Positions 33,101 through 36,698 of a DNA stretch of 58,396 nucleotides are shown here, one piece after another (the stretch's first letter is position 1; each line of letters opens with the position of its first letter). The stretch lies in contig NZ_NQWI01000025.1 in the NCBI RefSeq assembly GCF_002532535.1, positions 1 through 58,396 of the forward strand, given 5' to 3'. The notes beneath the pieces were generated by a model. It did no database searches. It was not told the origin of the DNA and saw nothing but the letters and a program-made list of their open reading frames with translations. The translations under genes were made by a program, and so were the position numbers. The DNA is from Candidatus Viridilinea mediisalina (lineage in GTDB: Bacteria; Chloroflexota; Chloroflexia; Chloroflexales; Chloroflexaceae).

Positions 33101-33449
33101 GATCGCGCTCATCCAGTTCACAGCCACAGCCCAAGGGGATAGCGTCCTGCTACGCTGGGCCACCGCCGACGAGCGCGACACGTGGGCCTTCCACCTCTGG
33201 CGCAGCGCCGACGGCAACCGCGCCAACGCGGAGCGGATCACCCCGCAGCGCATCCTCGCCCGCGGGGGGCCGCAGCTTGGTGCGAGCTACAGTTGGGTTG
33301 ACAGCAGTGCCACCCAGGGTGTACGCTATAGCTACTGGCTAGAAGAGATCGAAACCAACGGACGAACCAACGAATACGGCCCGATCACCGTTACAAGTGG
33401 TCTCAGCAGCGGAGAGTTCCGCGTCCTGCTGCCGTTGGTAGTGCGGTAG
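15162..33449 (+). CDS. giant secreted surface protein, SdrD_B/GEVED repeats
   Basis: A 6,095-residue, strongly acidic exported protein, probably an adhesin or extracellular fibre. The signal peptide ends at AYA (residue 37). Residues about 40-890 are DUF11-like domains (ITDTLPL, LENTGNIDLTNL). Then come 27 SdrD_B-like domains of about 110-200 residues, each opening with S-L-G-N-x-V-W-x-D and closing near YYRFDNL-x-x-G-D-Y, rich in Ca-binding DxNxDG loops. Five GEVED domains (DWGDLP ... GEVEDY) begin near 23405, 24448, 25444, 28357 and 29340. A fibronectin-like tail ends in LLPLVVR; there is no LPxTG. SdrD_B starts lie near 17854, 18237, 18840, 19268, 19790, 20297, 20883, 21322, 21841, 22336, 22900, 23944, 24952, 25935, 26432, 26868, 27302, 27865, 28845, 29844, 30338, 30764, 31181, 31606, 31956, 32306 and 32749. 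The ATG at 15162 has AGGGAG upstream and fits the signal peptide; an ATG at 15138 is less likely. Confidence 0.93.
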   Translation: MYHHVVRRRSPIAALLVLVMFALAGLAALLPVSTAYAQGPILNLRLELAPGTPTDALPSGEVFTVRLTYECSSSLGANECNDMVVTSTLPPEFEGVAVQGNNDVTLTSYDPDTQVATWTFRSPLPLGTTGQLDFEVRYVPGTTLEGTEGIISAEISGTGATPVESTITPPPATAEPQPELTKSLVAGGANDDLSLYSVNLCAGTTGALNLTNSTITDTLPLNAVYISSSPEGVFNPLDRTIVWSDVNVPATGTGCRSFDVVVSYPGTNPANIEGAERINEVAASTTPYSGTLQSLTSSVTHTLAGPLPGLGFNKSVTGAEGTADTIVGVGGEITTRLRVDNTGNVGLNNIRITDTIPLEYSVFEVNTGQATSVDYQRNDDGVWISGVPLGATVEVTSFPSWNAGDYVSHLRFNFATLPLTQTSQAVSFRSIVINPPNGGGAAYTVTADGPQMVENTATARAFHGIEPLTQQSSAATVEVAVPKARPDPRKTIVSGSPALPGGTVRYEVRLRNGAFAPLFEPTIADLLPPQVTDPTNFEVTENIPGCLVDPNFEQIDNYNGSGRTMLIWSWADTGCSIPSDGNARIRFDVTVVDGTRAGNYANYLALVNHGMEPNLVRDGLCQPAPSDAGIFQNGDGIDPSRLCFSSPSNLTVRSIASIGSAKYVAGQLDVLLDPETGEPTDLDFHRDPRVGQTVQGGLIYYRMTLENTGNIDLTNLQIIDILPFSRTIGLETNQNLGVRDQANVGTAWTVQLGGPVIVDPEIPGLEIRYSSELNPCRDEFTVAPNPDCMLMVDGDLPGPGVWSLEMPSDPTAVRSLRFDFGDYILDPTEELTFYFQALAPVDAPLAGPGPDGVFGNNDDTNVAWNTFAYTAERGDDGSTLVAQPPRVGITVSDTMRAAYGNYVWHDINRDGIQNDGSASGMNGVVVTLYMISGTEAISVARQFTRDDSNGNPGYYLFSDLDPGDYFAEFSLPEGFTVTVRNAGGNPLLDSDIFSDTLRTITTTLTAGQTDLSWDAGFVSDDANAVSIGNRVFFDTNNDGFDNDGDGSDGSSTGIPNVTVQLFLDADGNGFLTGNEQTPIATTTTDLEGYYIFTRTAALAPLAPGQYIVGIPPSQFDPGGPLEGYHSSHTRIDEEGRLRETAAQHPSNNDDWDDNGRTVRFVSTDTLHTAFDVGFRFYNGGVLSRPIDLTGDQPTDEFHPDADPGDPLYDPNPDNRSNLTIDFGFYTASLGDLVWIDNGDGDGVLADGIRNGTEPVTQGVVVRLLSSDNTVLMTTTTNASGIYSFTGLAAGDYFVEIDIPEGFVSTRDTANTADPNSNVNDHDKGVGTDPGTARTNLFELRPGVTAISNTVITELGSTYDPTIDFGIVRYYSLGNRVWHDTNNNGIHDDGEAGINGVRVRLWEVTSSDELTPALHINGTLVATQTTDANGYYRFDNLFAGDYVVEILAENFEGTGALRGYRSSTGPLPGLPLADVRVLGGQDREDDGFHVGALVRSGTITLGGDDGVSEPTGDDDPTPNPDTDGGEAPDNQSNRTVDFGFIPIYSLGNRVWYDADNSGHINDADGDNPGIPGVVVRLLNADGVTPAVDVTGTEVPTQTTDANGYYRFDNLFAGDYIVEVVADNFSGDGPLVNHFSSTGPQEKPDPNSNNDDNRDNGLNTPVDGAIRSGIVTLGSGDGNQEPTNDNDPTTNPEDGESRNDRSNRTVDFGFVEPISLGNRVFYDTNNDRRDNDGGGANGSSTGIPGVRVLLYLDEDRSGDLDDDELQWIAEATTDANGFYLFTAQTHEAGSELAEPRVLLPGSYQIVIPADQFEPGGPLFGYHNSGVTINNAGQLVEVAPPTPPNNDQDHFDKGSLQTTGIFNGGVATSIFSVTARAMPTGEPEGAGTAPGGIAILDENSDLTIDFGFYTLSLGNLVWIDNGEGGGTLADGIRNGDEPGMPNVPVRLLSANGSQTISNTVTDANGIYTFTGLVSGTYRVEIDIPEGFVSSRDTDETANPNGNVDDHDKGVGSATDTATSEPFNLTPGSEGAEENNDVDTATGSTYNPTLDFAVVRHYSLGNRVWEDTDNDGIHDLDTEAGIADVVVRLWYGDGTTPARHIDGSLVEDEITDANGYYRFDNLAAGDYVVEIIADNFTGNNPLRGFLSSTGFDGANNPYEPAPDPDNDVDLDDNGTFDPISGGVRSLPVTLGGGNGFSEPTGDDDPDTNPEAGEAPDNQSNRTVDFGFVPLYSLGNRVWYDVNNSGDIDDADGSNPGIGNVVVRLLDDEGNPALFIDGTPVPTQTTNDNGYYRFDNLGAGNYIVEIVADNFTGDGPLVNYFSSTGPNVSTNANDGTDSNDKGMVTMGDGAIRSGTVNLGPGNSEPDDDNDPITNPEDGESVNERSNRTIDFGFYRPVAIGNQVWYDTNNNGILDDGEVGIPGVRIELFYDADNNGTIDPAEQTPIAVVTTSITGTYLFTQHTNLDGSPLTTTRLLTPGRYQVGIPASEFAPGGPLYGLYSSGTFIEANGTISESAAFDPMLDPNDGRDRGTLQTTGFYTDGVLSLPVIMSIGGEPVNEDPSVDPHPPYRLDNSSNQTIDFGFYAMSLGNLVWLDDGAGVGGVVNDGIRQPTERGLLTVTVRLFAANGTTLLSTTTTDSDGRYLFTGLVSGTYIVEVDTNSGEIATLGLVSSRDPVTANTPSSDDNDDNGTLVTSTTVRSVPVTLVPGTLPTLESDQSLTRAPALGMGDPRVLDHPLTPDNNSNLHVDFGFAPADWGDLPDSTITHPDPEAPPLPVYNTRREDNGPRHAIRPGLLIGSTVDADANGQPHWNALGDLPDEDGVTFPTFYTGLPADVTVVVSNTTGTTATLYGFIDFDRNGDFDGENEAVSIEVPSSPDPFTAILTFNVPHTAVFTETVGARFRLSTDTGLGPDGYASDGEVEDYMVSLGEVIPTYSLGNRVWRDLNNNGFHDADAGETGIDDVLVRLTNTAGTTVTDVLGNPVPDQLTRNGGYYRFDYLISGTYRVEILPVNFDEGQPLYGLYSSTGIQQSANPNNNIDRDDNGLDDPNPRLNGIRSGDITLGPDNSEPTGETDLEPNDPNPEREAPDGRSNLTVDFGFVPADWGDLPQGIDGLPSYNTTLENDGPRHVIHPDLRMGTEVQPNVDGDPHPNAAAHADDDGVTLPTFYTGQTANVVVTVTNNLTTEATLYGFIDFNGDGRFDGPGEVVTVNVPAGSDGITTTLSFNVPMTATFNSDLGARFRLSTDPALGPDGYAPNGEVEDYLIQVVPTYSLGNRVWRDDNNDGLRDDSEPGIANVVVRLLDDNGTPLLDSNGLEITTTTNISGYYRFDNLLAGDYIVEVVRENFAVGQPLEGLFSSTGLNQSATPNNNRDDDDNGIDDPSPWDNGIRSGIITLGDGPGGANEPENGDVASPNPPGEAPDDRTNLTVDFGFVPSDWGDLPQGTGYNTTLENDGPRHVIHPDLRIGAEVQPNLDGQPDDNAAAHTDDDGVTFPTFFTGLPANVVVTVTNNLTREATLYGFIDFNGDGRFDGPGEVVTVTVPAERDGITTTLEFTVPMTATFNSDLGARFRLSTDPNLGPDGYAPNGEVEDYLIQVVPTYSLGNRVWYDRDNSGDITPADGVNPGLDNVWVRLLDENGNRVNDATGNQVPDQQTSNGGYYRFDNLPAGEYIVELIAENFADGAPFDGYRTSTGPAHQPNPNVPTDSDDNGIAHASGSIRSGVINLGPGANEPEGESDRNPDPSTDAGESPDDRSNLTVDFGLFTPVRLGDLIFHDRDNNGLFDPAVDSPLPGSLVELFLADGITPARDITDTLVLSQTTLADGSYLFPNLRPGGYVVRVTPPDGFVSSTDITTTLDPNNNRNNDDNGLGSGITGTVQSNVITLTSGLEPVDDGDTDPDSNLTLDFGFYRPLSLGNLIFIDNNNDGLYDPDVDEVLPGALVELFLADGTTPARDITGTLVLSQTTLADGLYLFENLPPGDYVVRVTPPTGYISSDDITTTADPSNNLDNDDNGIGSGSVDGSSQVSSAVVQLRSESEPDGPNNDVNLRLDFGFFQAVAVGNQVWYDTNNDGLLNNGEVGIPNVRVELFYDADRNGTIDGAETTPIAVVTTSITGTYLFTQHTNLDGSPLATPRLLNPGSYVVGIPASQFESGGSLHGLFSSGTFIGANGVRDELPAFDPMTERDDGLDRGTLQTSGFYEGGVLSALVTLEIGEEPTDELPNVDDHPEFRPDNNSNQTIDFGFYGMSLGNLVWLDDGRNGGTANDGLRQANEPGIAGVTVRLFAADGTTELASTLTDGTGRYLFTGLVSGTYIVEVDRTSGPMPGLASSRDPVNANDPSAEDNDDNGVIITANTVRSVPVTLVPGQLPTEEEDQDETQTTGMGNPVQRDHPNTPDENSNLHVDFGFVPVDWGDLPPPYNTLDADGGPNHGITPDLRMGATVLPNLDGNPHPNANHPEHTDDDGVTFPTFYTGLPAEVTVRVYNQTGRDAILYGFIDFNGDGRFDGPGEVVTTTVATGSDGTTTLTFTVPMTATFGSDLGARFRLSTDTGLGPDGTATDGEVEDYLIEVVPTYSLGNRVWLDENNDGWRNNDEPGINGVTVRLLAPNGNRVNDATGSQVADQVTSSGGYYRFDNLLAGDYIVEVVRENFAAGQPLHGRFSSTGAGQEANPNLDGDDNDNGIVSTTPATTGIRSGIVTLGNDGGASEPLDDNDAPEPNPPGEAPNNRSNRTVDFGFAQADWGDLPQPRYNTTAANNGPHHLITEGLLLGATIDAERDGQPNASATGDDNTGINDEDGVFFPTFYTGLPAEVVVTVTNLTGRDAFLYGFIDFNGNGDFNGPGETQRLTIPSGADGEEFILTFNVPMTATFDSDLGARFRLSTDPNLGPDGYAPDGEVEDYIIRVAPTYSLGNRVWYDRDNSGHINANDEPNFGRDGVIMRLLDEDGNRAIDATGNEVPDQTTSDGGYYRFDNLPEGRYIVEVIADNFTVGAALAGFSTSTGPNHEADPNVRTDSVDNGIEHGSGSVRSGVVVLGPGANEPTGEDRNPNPAADAGEAPDNRSNLMVDFGFTGPLSLGNQIFHDRDNDGRYDPEVDTPLAGALVELIYPNGNQVTDVFGNPVQPQTTGVTGTYLFQDLWPGDYVVRVTPPEDFRSSDDVEGITDQPNNNDDHYDKGIGSSTTGTVQSNPITLNAGTEPDFNGYGNLRMDFGFYRPLSLGDLVFHDRDNNGRYDPAVDSPLAGATVELLDREGNAVTDADGNAVGNQTTGEDGLYRFNNLKPGDYVVRVTPPESFRSSDDISTSANPNNNVNNDDNGIGSSTSGPVSSNPITLTSGDEPQEEGYANLTLDFGFFRPLSLGEFIFEDFANNGVFDPDRDLPLPGATVELLLGDGSTPATDVNGNPVPPQTTDANGNYRFENLRPGDYVVRVTAPQGYESSTDIPGVTNNPNNDINLDNNGLGTGRTASSSPITLRSEQEPDGNFNDANLRLDFGFFRPSTIGDRVWLDLNKDGVQDANETTGVPGVRVTLYAADGTTVLSTTTTDENGYYRFERLGEGEYVVGFDLPPGYERSPTGGTDDRTRDSDADNSTGRTPVISLPPGTTDLTWDAGLFFTGSLGDRVWFDRNANGIQDADEQGIPGVTVRLYAGDGTTLLATTTTDENGFYTFPDLGPGEYIIEFVPPTGYHISPPNQGDNRAGDSDPDPTTRRTGVITLEPGGNDNTWDAGLYERVRIGNFVWDDINNNGLLDADEMGIPNVEVRLYRDSNGDGQPDGDAIATTRTNAQGFYLFDNLVPGSYIVEIVAPEGYVSSTGVNGSRTGPYEPAPNTNIDDRDRGTQHDGNIIRSGTITIWSREAPDEEIDGDDSNGNMTVDFGLFRPAAIGNIVWFDRDGNGRRDEGEEPAVGVLVSLVYADGTPVLDSSGQPIRVRTNENGEYLFDYLTPGNYRVVFSDLPEGYNFTTPGLDSDANPLDGQSDVVTLQPGDRNMSVWAGLINPTAIALIQFTATAQGDSVLLRWATADERDTWAFHLWRSADGNRANAERITPQRILARGGPQLGASYSWVDSSATQGVRYSYWLEEIETNGRTNEYGPITVTSGLSSGEFRVLLPLVVR
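18237..22335 (+). repeat. tandem four-domain duplication within the giant gene
   Basis: SdrD_B domains 2-5 (18237-20296) and 6-9 (20297-22335) match in order and nearly in length (2,060 and 2,039 bp). Each block has a long VFxDTNND domain with a GSSTGIP loop, an LVWIDNG domain, a domain opening SLGNRVWxDTxNxGIHD, then a WYDxxNSG domain. This is a block duplication, not independent domain gain. Confidence 0.8.
22336..31605 (+). repeat. second, larger block duplication in the giant gene
   Basis: Domains 10-16 with GEVED 1-3 (22336-27301) and domains 17-23 with GEVED 4-5 (27302-31605) share the same order. Each has a VWYDTNN domain, an LVWLDDG domain, alternating GEVED and RVW domains, then a run of F-x-D-x-D-N-x-G-x-Y/F-D-P domains. 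The second block lacks one GEVED/RVW pair and has one more of the last type, as expected from unequal exchange after duplication. Confidence 0.75.
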
Positions 33450-33492
33450 AGTTGGGTGGGGGGGGGAGGTGTAGCCTTCTCGGGAGACAGCT

Positions 33493-33535
33493 TACAACTC
33501 CGTTGTGACAGCGAAGCTGCCACAACGGAGTTGTA
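33493..33535. terminator. hairpin after the giant gene
   Basis: A perfect 15-bp stem (33493-33507 with 33521-33535) has an inner CAGC-gaa-GCTG stem. There is no T tract. It lies 44 bp past the stop of the giant gene and 16 bp before the next ATG, so it may reduce read-through or stabilise the upstream mRNA end. Confidence 0.6.
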
Positions 33536-33551
33536 GAGCAATGGAGTAACA

Positions 33552-34310
33552 ATGAAACACTTCGTATCTGTGCTGGCCCTAGCCCTGTTGTTGGCCCTGG
33601 CAGCGAGTTGGAACGCAGCGAGCGTCGTTGCCCACAACGGCTCAAGCTTGGAGTTGTTGGCGCTGACCGAAGAGGCGGAACCAACTCCGCCGCCACCCGC
33701 GACGGCGACCCCGCCGCCACCCGCGACGGCAACTCCACCGCCACCCGCGACGGCGACGCCCCCGCTGCCCGCGACGGCGACCCCACCGCCGCCCGCGACG
33801 GCAACTCCACCGCCGCCCGCGACGGCGACCCCGCCGCCGCCGGATGATCCGCCGCCCCCGCCGTCACCAGAACCAACCATTGAGCTACCGCCGCCGCAGG
33901 AGCCAACCATCCCACCCCCGCCCCCACCCCCACCCCCACCCCCGCCGCCGGATGAGCCACCTCCGCCGCCGCCGGATGAGCCACCTCCGCCGCCGCCGGA
34001 TGAGCCACCTCCGCCGCCGCCGGATGAGCCACCTCCGCCGCTGTCGCAAGATGATGAGGGGCTCTCAGTGAGCCCAACCGCAACCGGCGAGCCTACTCCT
34101 ACTGAGACCGCACTGCCCACTGAGACCCCAACGCCGGAACCTGAGCCAACTCTCCCCACTGAACCACAGCTTCCGCCGGCTGGTCTGCCGCCCACAGGTT
34201 TGCCGCCGACTGGCAGCAGTGGGAGTAGCAGCCTCAGCGGGTTCCTGATCGGCCTTGCGTTGCTCGTGAGCTTGGGAGGTGGAATGTTCTTGCGCTGGCG
34301 CTTGAGGTAG
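33552..34310 (+). CDS. proline-rich protein with LPPTG sorting signal
   Basis: A 252-residue exported protein. It has a signal peptide (1-27, ending near VVA), then a stalk: PPPPATAT-type units about seven times, a polyproline run, and DEPPPPPP units about four times. A short Thr/Glu/Pro segment leads to a C-terminal LPPTGLPPTG, a hydrophobic span (about 227-245) and the basic end RWRLR. LPxTG + hydrophobic segment + basic tail is the standard sortase signal, so this is a candidate wall- or surface-anchored rod. It follows the giant gene in the same direction with GGAG before the ATG. No sortase gene is in the window. The repeat DNA is prone to slippage. Confidence 0.8.
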   Translation: MKHFVSVLALALLLALAASWNAASVVAHNGSSLELLALTEEAEPTPPPPATATPPPPATATPPPPATATPPLPATATPPPPATATPPPPATATPPPPDDPPPPPSPEPTIELPPPQEPTIPPPPPPPPPPPPPDEPPPPPPDEPPPPPPDEPPPPPPDEPPPPLSQDDEGLSVSPTATGEPTPTETALPTETPTPEPEPTLPTEPQLPPAGLPPTGLPPTGSSGSSSLSGFLIGLALLVSLGGGMFLRWRLR

Positions 34311-34340
34311 GCTTGTGTTGTGCTTGGTGAGCCCTACGCT

Positions 34341-34385
34341 GGCTGAGCCTGTCGAAGCCAGCGCGGGGCTTCGACAGGCTCAGCC
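34341..34385. repeat. 19-bp inverted repeat GGCTGAGCCTGTCGAAGCC
   Basis: The arms at 34341-34359 and 34367-34385 are perfect inverse copies with a 7-nt loop. Two direct copies of the same 19-mer lie at 38621-38639 and 38651-38669, so the unit is dispersed. Confidence 0.8.
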
Positions 34386-34488
34386 ACCGCGTCACCGCGT
34401 CACCGCGTCACCGCGCCACCGCGTCACCGCGTCACCGCGTCACCGCGTCACCGCGTCACCGCGCCACCGCGTCACCGCGTCACCGCGC
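34385..34488 (+). repeat. 13 tandem copies of octamer CACCGCGT/C
   Basis: An uninterrupted 8-bp period for 104 bp; three or four units end in C instead of T. The minus-strand YtkA-like gene ends inside this array, which supplies its stop codon (34480-34482) and last residues. Confidence 0.9.
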
Positions 34489-34905
34489 TACCTCCTCTTC
34501 CTCTTCCTCCTCCACATAGATCAAAAAGACTGCCCGGTACTCCTGGCCCTCAATCTGGGCGACGACGGTAATTTCCCAGTCGCCGGCCATGGTATAGACG
34601 GTGGTGGCGCTGTAGCGTCCAGGGGCTTCTGGTTCGGCGATGGGCCGGTTGAGGCCCATAGGCATGGCGGGCATGTCGAGATCGAGGTAGATGTGGGGGG
34701 ATTCAAGCGGTTGTCCTTGAGCATCGCTCAAGCTTACGGTGAAGCGATAGGGCAAATGGAGTTTGGGGTTCGCCTCGGTGGCAAGGCTAATGGTTATGCC
34801 GTTGACTTGTTGCACTTCAATGTAGCTCGCACTGGGGCGGGTGGCGGTGCTGCATGCGCTCAGGCAGAAGAGGAGCAGGAGCAGGCTGAAACTGAAGATA
34901 CGCAT
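34480..34905 (-). CDS. YtkA/FixH-like lipoprotein
   Basis: A 141-residue lipoprotein: a hydrophobic signal then lipobox CLSAC. The mature part has the beta-sandwich pattern of YtkA-like domains (LPYRFTVSLSDAQG, DLDMPAMPMG, YTMAGDWEITV). Met-rich DMPAMPM segments in this family are linked to copper or to oxidase assembly, but no such genes are near. The ATG at 34905 is chosen because the signal peptide starts there. The frame is open upstream into a family D repeat, adding MFGNLQSTIVNGI if translated. The Glu-rich end runs into the octamer repeat. Confidence 0.72.
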   Translation of the reverse strand: MRIFSFSLLLLLFCLSACSTATRPSASYIEVQQVNGITISLATEANPKLHLPYRFTVSLSDAQGQPLESPHIYLDLDMPAMPMGLNRPIAEPEAPGRYSATTVYTMAGDWEITVVAQIEGQEYRAVFLIYVEEEEEEEVAR

Positions 34906-34906
34906 A

Positions 34907-35004
34907 ATACCATTTACGATTGTAGATTGTAGATTGCCGAACATGGTGTCCCAATGGGCTTTCGCGTTCTTGATAATGCGGCATGTTCAAGGGTAATTGG
35001 TATA
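34907..35004 (-). repeat. GATTGTA-heptamer element, family D copy 1
   Basis: About 98 bp, ends ATACCATTT/AATTGGTAT. Read on the minus strand it has GAACATGCCGC, an ATTGGGA purine stretch, ATGTTCGGC, AATCTAC heptamers and GGTATT, then the ATG of the YtkA-like gene two bases later. The small frame starting at 34944 is in phase with that gene. Confidence 0.75.
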
Positions 35005-35007
35005 ACT

Positions 35008-35289
35008 TTACAACACAAGCCGTCGCTCTGCGATCAATTTGTTCCGCAGCTTGCGATAGAGATCATCGTAGCTTAAACGCCCCATGGTAATCTCGTACTT
35101 GTAGGCTTGCAGCATCTTATGGACCTCGGCATCGAGGCGTTCTTCGACCATCAGTTCATCGGTGATGACGTGGGTGATGGCGCTACGCAGAGCCGTGTCG
35201 TCGTCTTGGAAGAGGACGCCGTCAATATCGGCGAGGGCATCGAGCAGTTGATCGGCAAGTGCTTCGATCTTGGGGGCCGAGAGTTTCAT
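35008..35289 (-). CDS. DUF507 family protein
   Basis: A 93-residue, mostly helical, acidic and basic soluble protein starting MKLSAPKIEALADQL and ending IAERRLVL, the pattern of the uncharacterised DUF507 family. Its ATG overlaps the stop of the upstream TIM-barrel gene (ATGA), so it is translationally coupled. Function unknown. Confidence 0.7.
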   Translation of the reverse strand: MKLSAPKIEALADQLLDALADIDGVLFQDDDTALRSAITHVITDELMVEERLDAEVHKMLQAYKYEITMGRLSYDDLYRKLRNKLIAERRLVL

Positions 35290-36377
35290 GGTCGCTCCTC
35301 AGGGGTTTGCAGCAGATCGCGGATACGTTGAGCCAGCATAAGGGCAAAGAGACCCCAGCCAAGCCAAGCGAAGAGGTTGGGGCTGAAGCGGGCGAAGAGC
35401 AGCCCGCTTAGTATCGCGCTCCGTAGGCTGCTGACGAGGGCCACTTTCCAGGTAACCGCCTGTTCAGGGGCGTCCCAGTTGATCGTGGCGAGCCGAGGTA
35501 AGAGGCCACGTTCGACACACCCTTCAAGTGAATAGATGTAGATCATATCGGTATGGCGAGCGGCCAAGATTAGGTCGCGTTCGAGGGCCTCCCACGCGAG
35601 TGGTGGGAGTTCTTCGCTGCTTTCGCGTGGGCTAGGGCTTACGATGCCCACCCCAATGCTATCGGCGGAGGGGCCATAGCTAGTAATCAGGGCACCGCCG
35701 AGATCATGGTTGAGCTTATCGAGCGGGGCGCTGCTGTAGCAGATCAGCACCTCCAAATCGGCAGGCAGATCAACAATATCGAGGACGCGCTGCACCAAGG
35801 TTGTGCCGGCGCGCCGGTCGTCGGCAAGGATGGGTAGTTGGTAGGTATGTACCTCATAGCCATCGTGGTGGATGTGGGCAATCAATTCAATATAGGCGGC
35901 GCGGGCGGGCAGGAAGAGGACGTTTTCGTGGGCGAGCCAGATGCGGCGCACGAGATCGGGTAGACCCCAGCGTTGCAGACGATCCAACTCGGCGCTAGGG
36001 GGTTCAATATCGAGCCCAACCCCATCGAAGTGCAGGGTGTTGGCTTGTACCCACATGCGAAATGCTTGGTAGCGCTCGATCACCTGGGGGTAGTTCTGCA
36101 CATTCAGCCAGACCCCCTCGGAGGGGGGCAGCAGCAGCCACGCGATGGTGGGGATGCGTTGCGCATTGAGCGTGCGCACAAGTTCGGCGGTGCTTGCATC
36201 AAGGTGACGTAGGGCGAGGGCAACGCCGTAGCCTTGGGTCGCCAACTCAGTCAGCACGCCTGGCCGAGCGAGTAGCGGCTCAAGCTCGCTGCTAGGCAGA
36301 TCGCAGAAGAAGATAATCTGAGGGTTACCAAGACTATTGCGTTGGAAGGTGTTGTTCTCAGATAGGGAATCAAGCAT
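35286..36377 (-). CDS. TIM-barrel glycosidase-like membrane protein, unknown
   Basis: About 363 residues. The strand-like segment FDGVGLDIEPP (about 117-127) recalls the D-x-x-D-x-E/DxE strand of GH18-like or other barrel glycosidases, and the alternating alpha/beta pattern fits a barrel. The C-terminal 45 residues contain a hydrophobic hairpin (SGLLFARFSPNLFAWLGWGLFALML). No signal peptide, so the barrel would face the cytoplasm unless the C-terminal anchor dictates otherwise. The start is either ATG 36377 or GTG 36383, sharing one AAGG. Activity is not established. Confidence 0.5.
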   Translation of the reverse strand: MLDSLSENNTFQRNSLGNPQIIFFCDLPSSELEPLLARPGVLTELATQGYGVALALRHLDASTAELVRTLNAQRIPTIAWLLLPPSEGVWLNVQNYPQVIERYQAFRMWVQANTLHFDGVGLDIEPPSAELDRLQRWGLPDLVRRIWLAHENVLFLPARAAYIELIAHIHHDGYEVHTYQLPILADDRRAGTTLVQRVLDIVDLPADLEVLICYSSAPLDKLNHDLGGALITSYGPSADSIGVGIVSPSPRESSEELPPLAWEALERDLILAARHTDMIYIYSLEGCVERGLLPRLATINWDAPEQAVTWKVALVSSLRSAILSGLLFARFSPNLFAWLGWGLFALMLAQRIRDLLQTPEERP

Positions 36378-36383
36378 ACTCAC

Positions 36384-36698
36384 GTTACCTTAGCAATCTC
36401 TGTGCCCATTATAACACTCTGTTTGCGTATAATGCTTCATCCTCTCGATGTTGTTGGGGCTTGCGCCCCAAAGCTCGTCTTTTGTTCCATTCTGGCGGCG
36501 AAGCCGCCAGAATGGAACAAAAGGTGTTTTCTTGGGGGATGCGTAGCCGTTCATCAAACTCCCGCCGGAGGCTAACCGTCATGCGTATGGCAGCGACTTC
36601 CCCCTAGACAGGTGTATTATCATAGGGAGTGGGTGCGTTACTGGACAAAGGAATACTGCTAATGCGCTTGTTCGTATTAGCCAATATGAGGATTGTGC
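36384..36698. other. intergenic region with family B hairpins
   Basis: A 315-bp divergent region. A minus-strand TATAAT (complement of 36408-36413) can serve the TIM-barrel gene. The middle holds the hairpins described separately at 36454-36523. A TATTAT near 36614 may serve the permease gene. No reading frame is supported. Confidence 0.6.
36454..36523. repeat. hairpin cluster, family B copy 2
   Basis: TTGGGGC/GCCCCAA stem (36454-36460/36465-36471) and then a perfect 21-bp stem with GAA loop (36479-36499/36503-36523). The outer arm sequence differs from the other copies but stays fully paired. Confidence 0.85.

Noticed and set aside
33332-34195. Minus-strand Gly/Ser/Val-rich frame opposite the polyproline gene
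   Set aside because: Exact antisense of the proline codons; low complexity, with no signal or fold.
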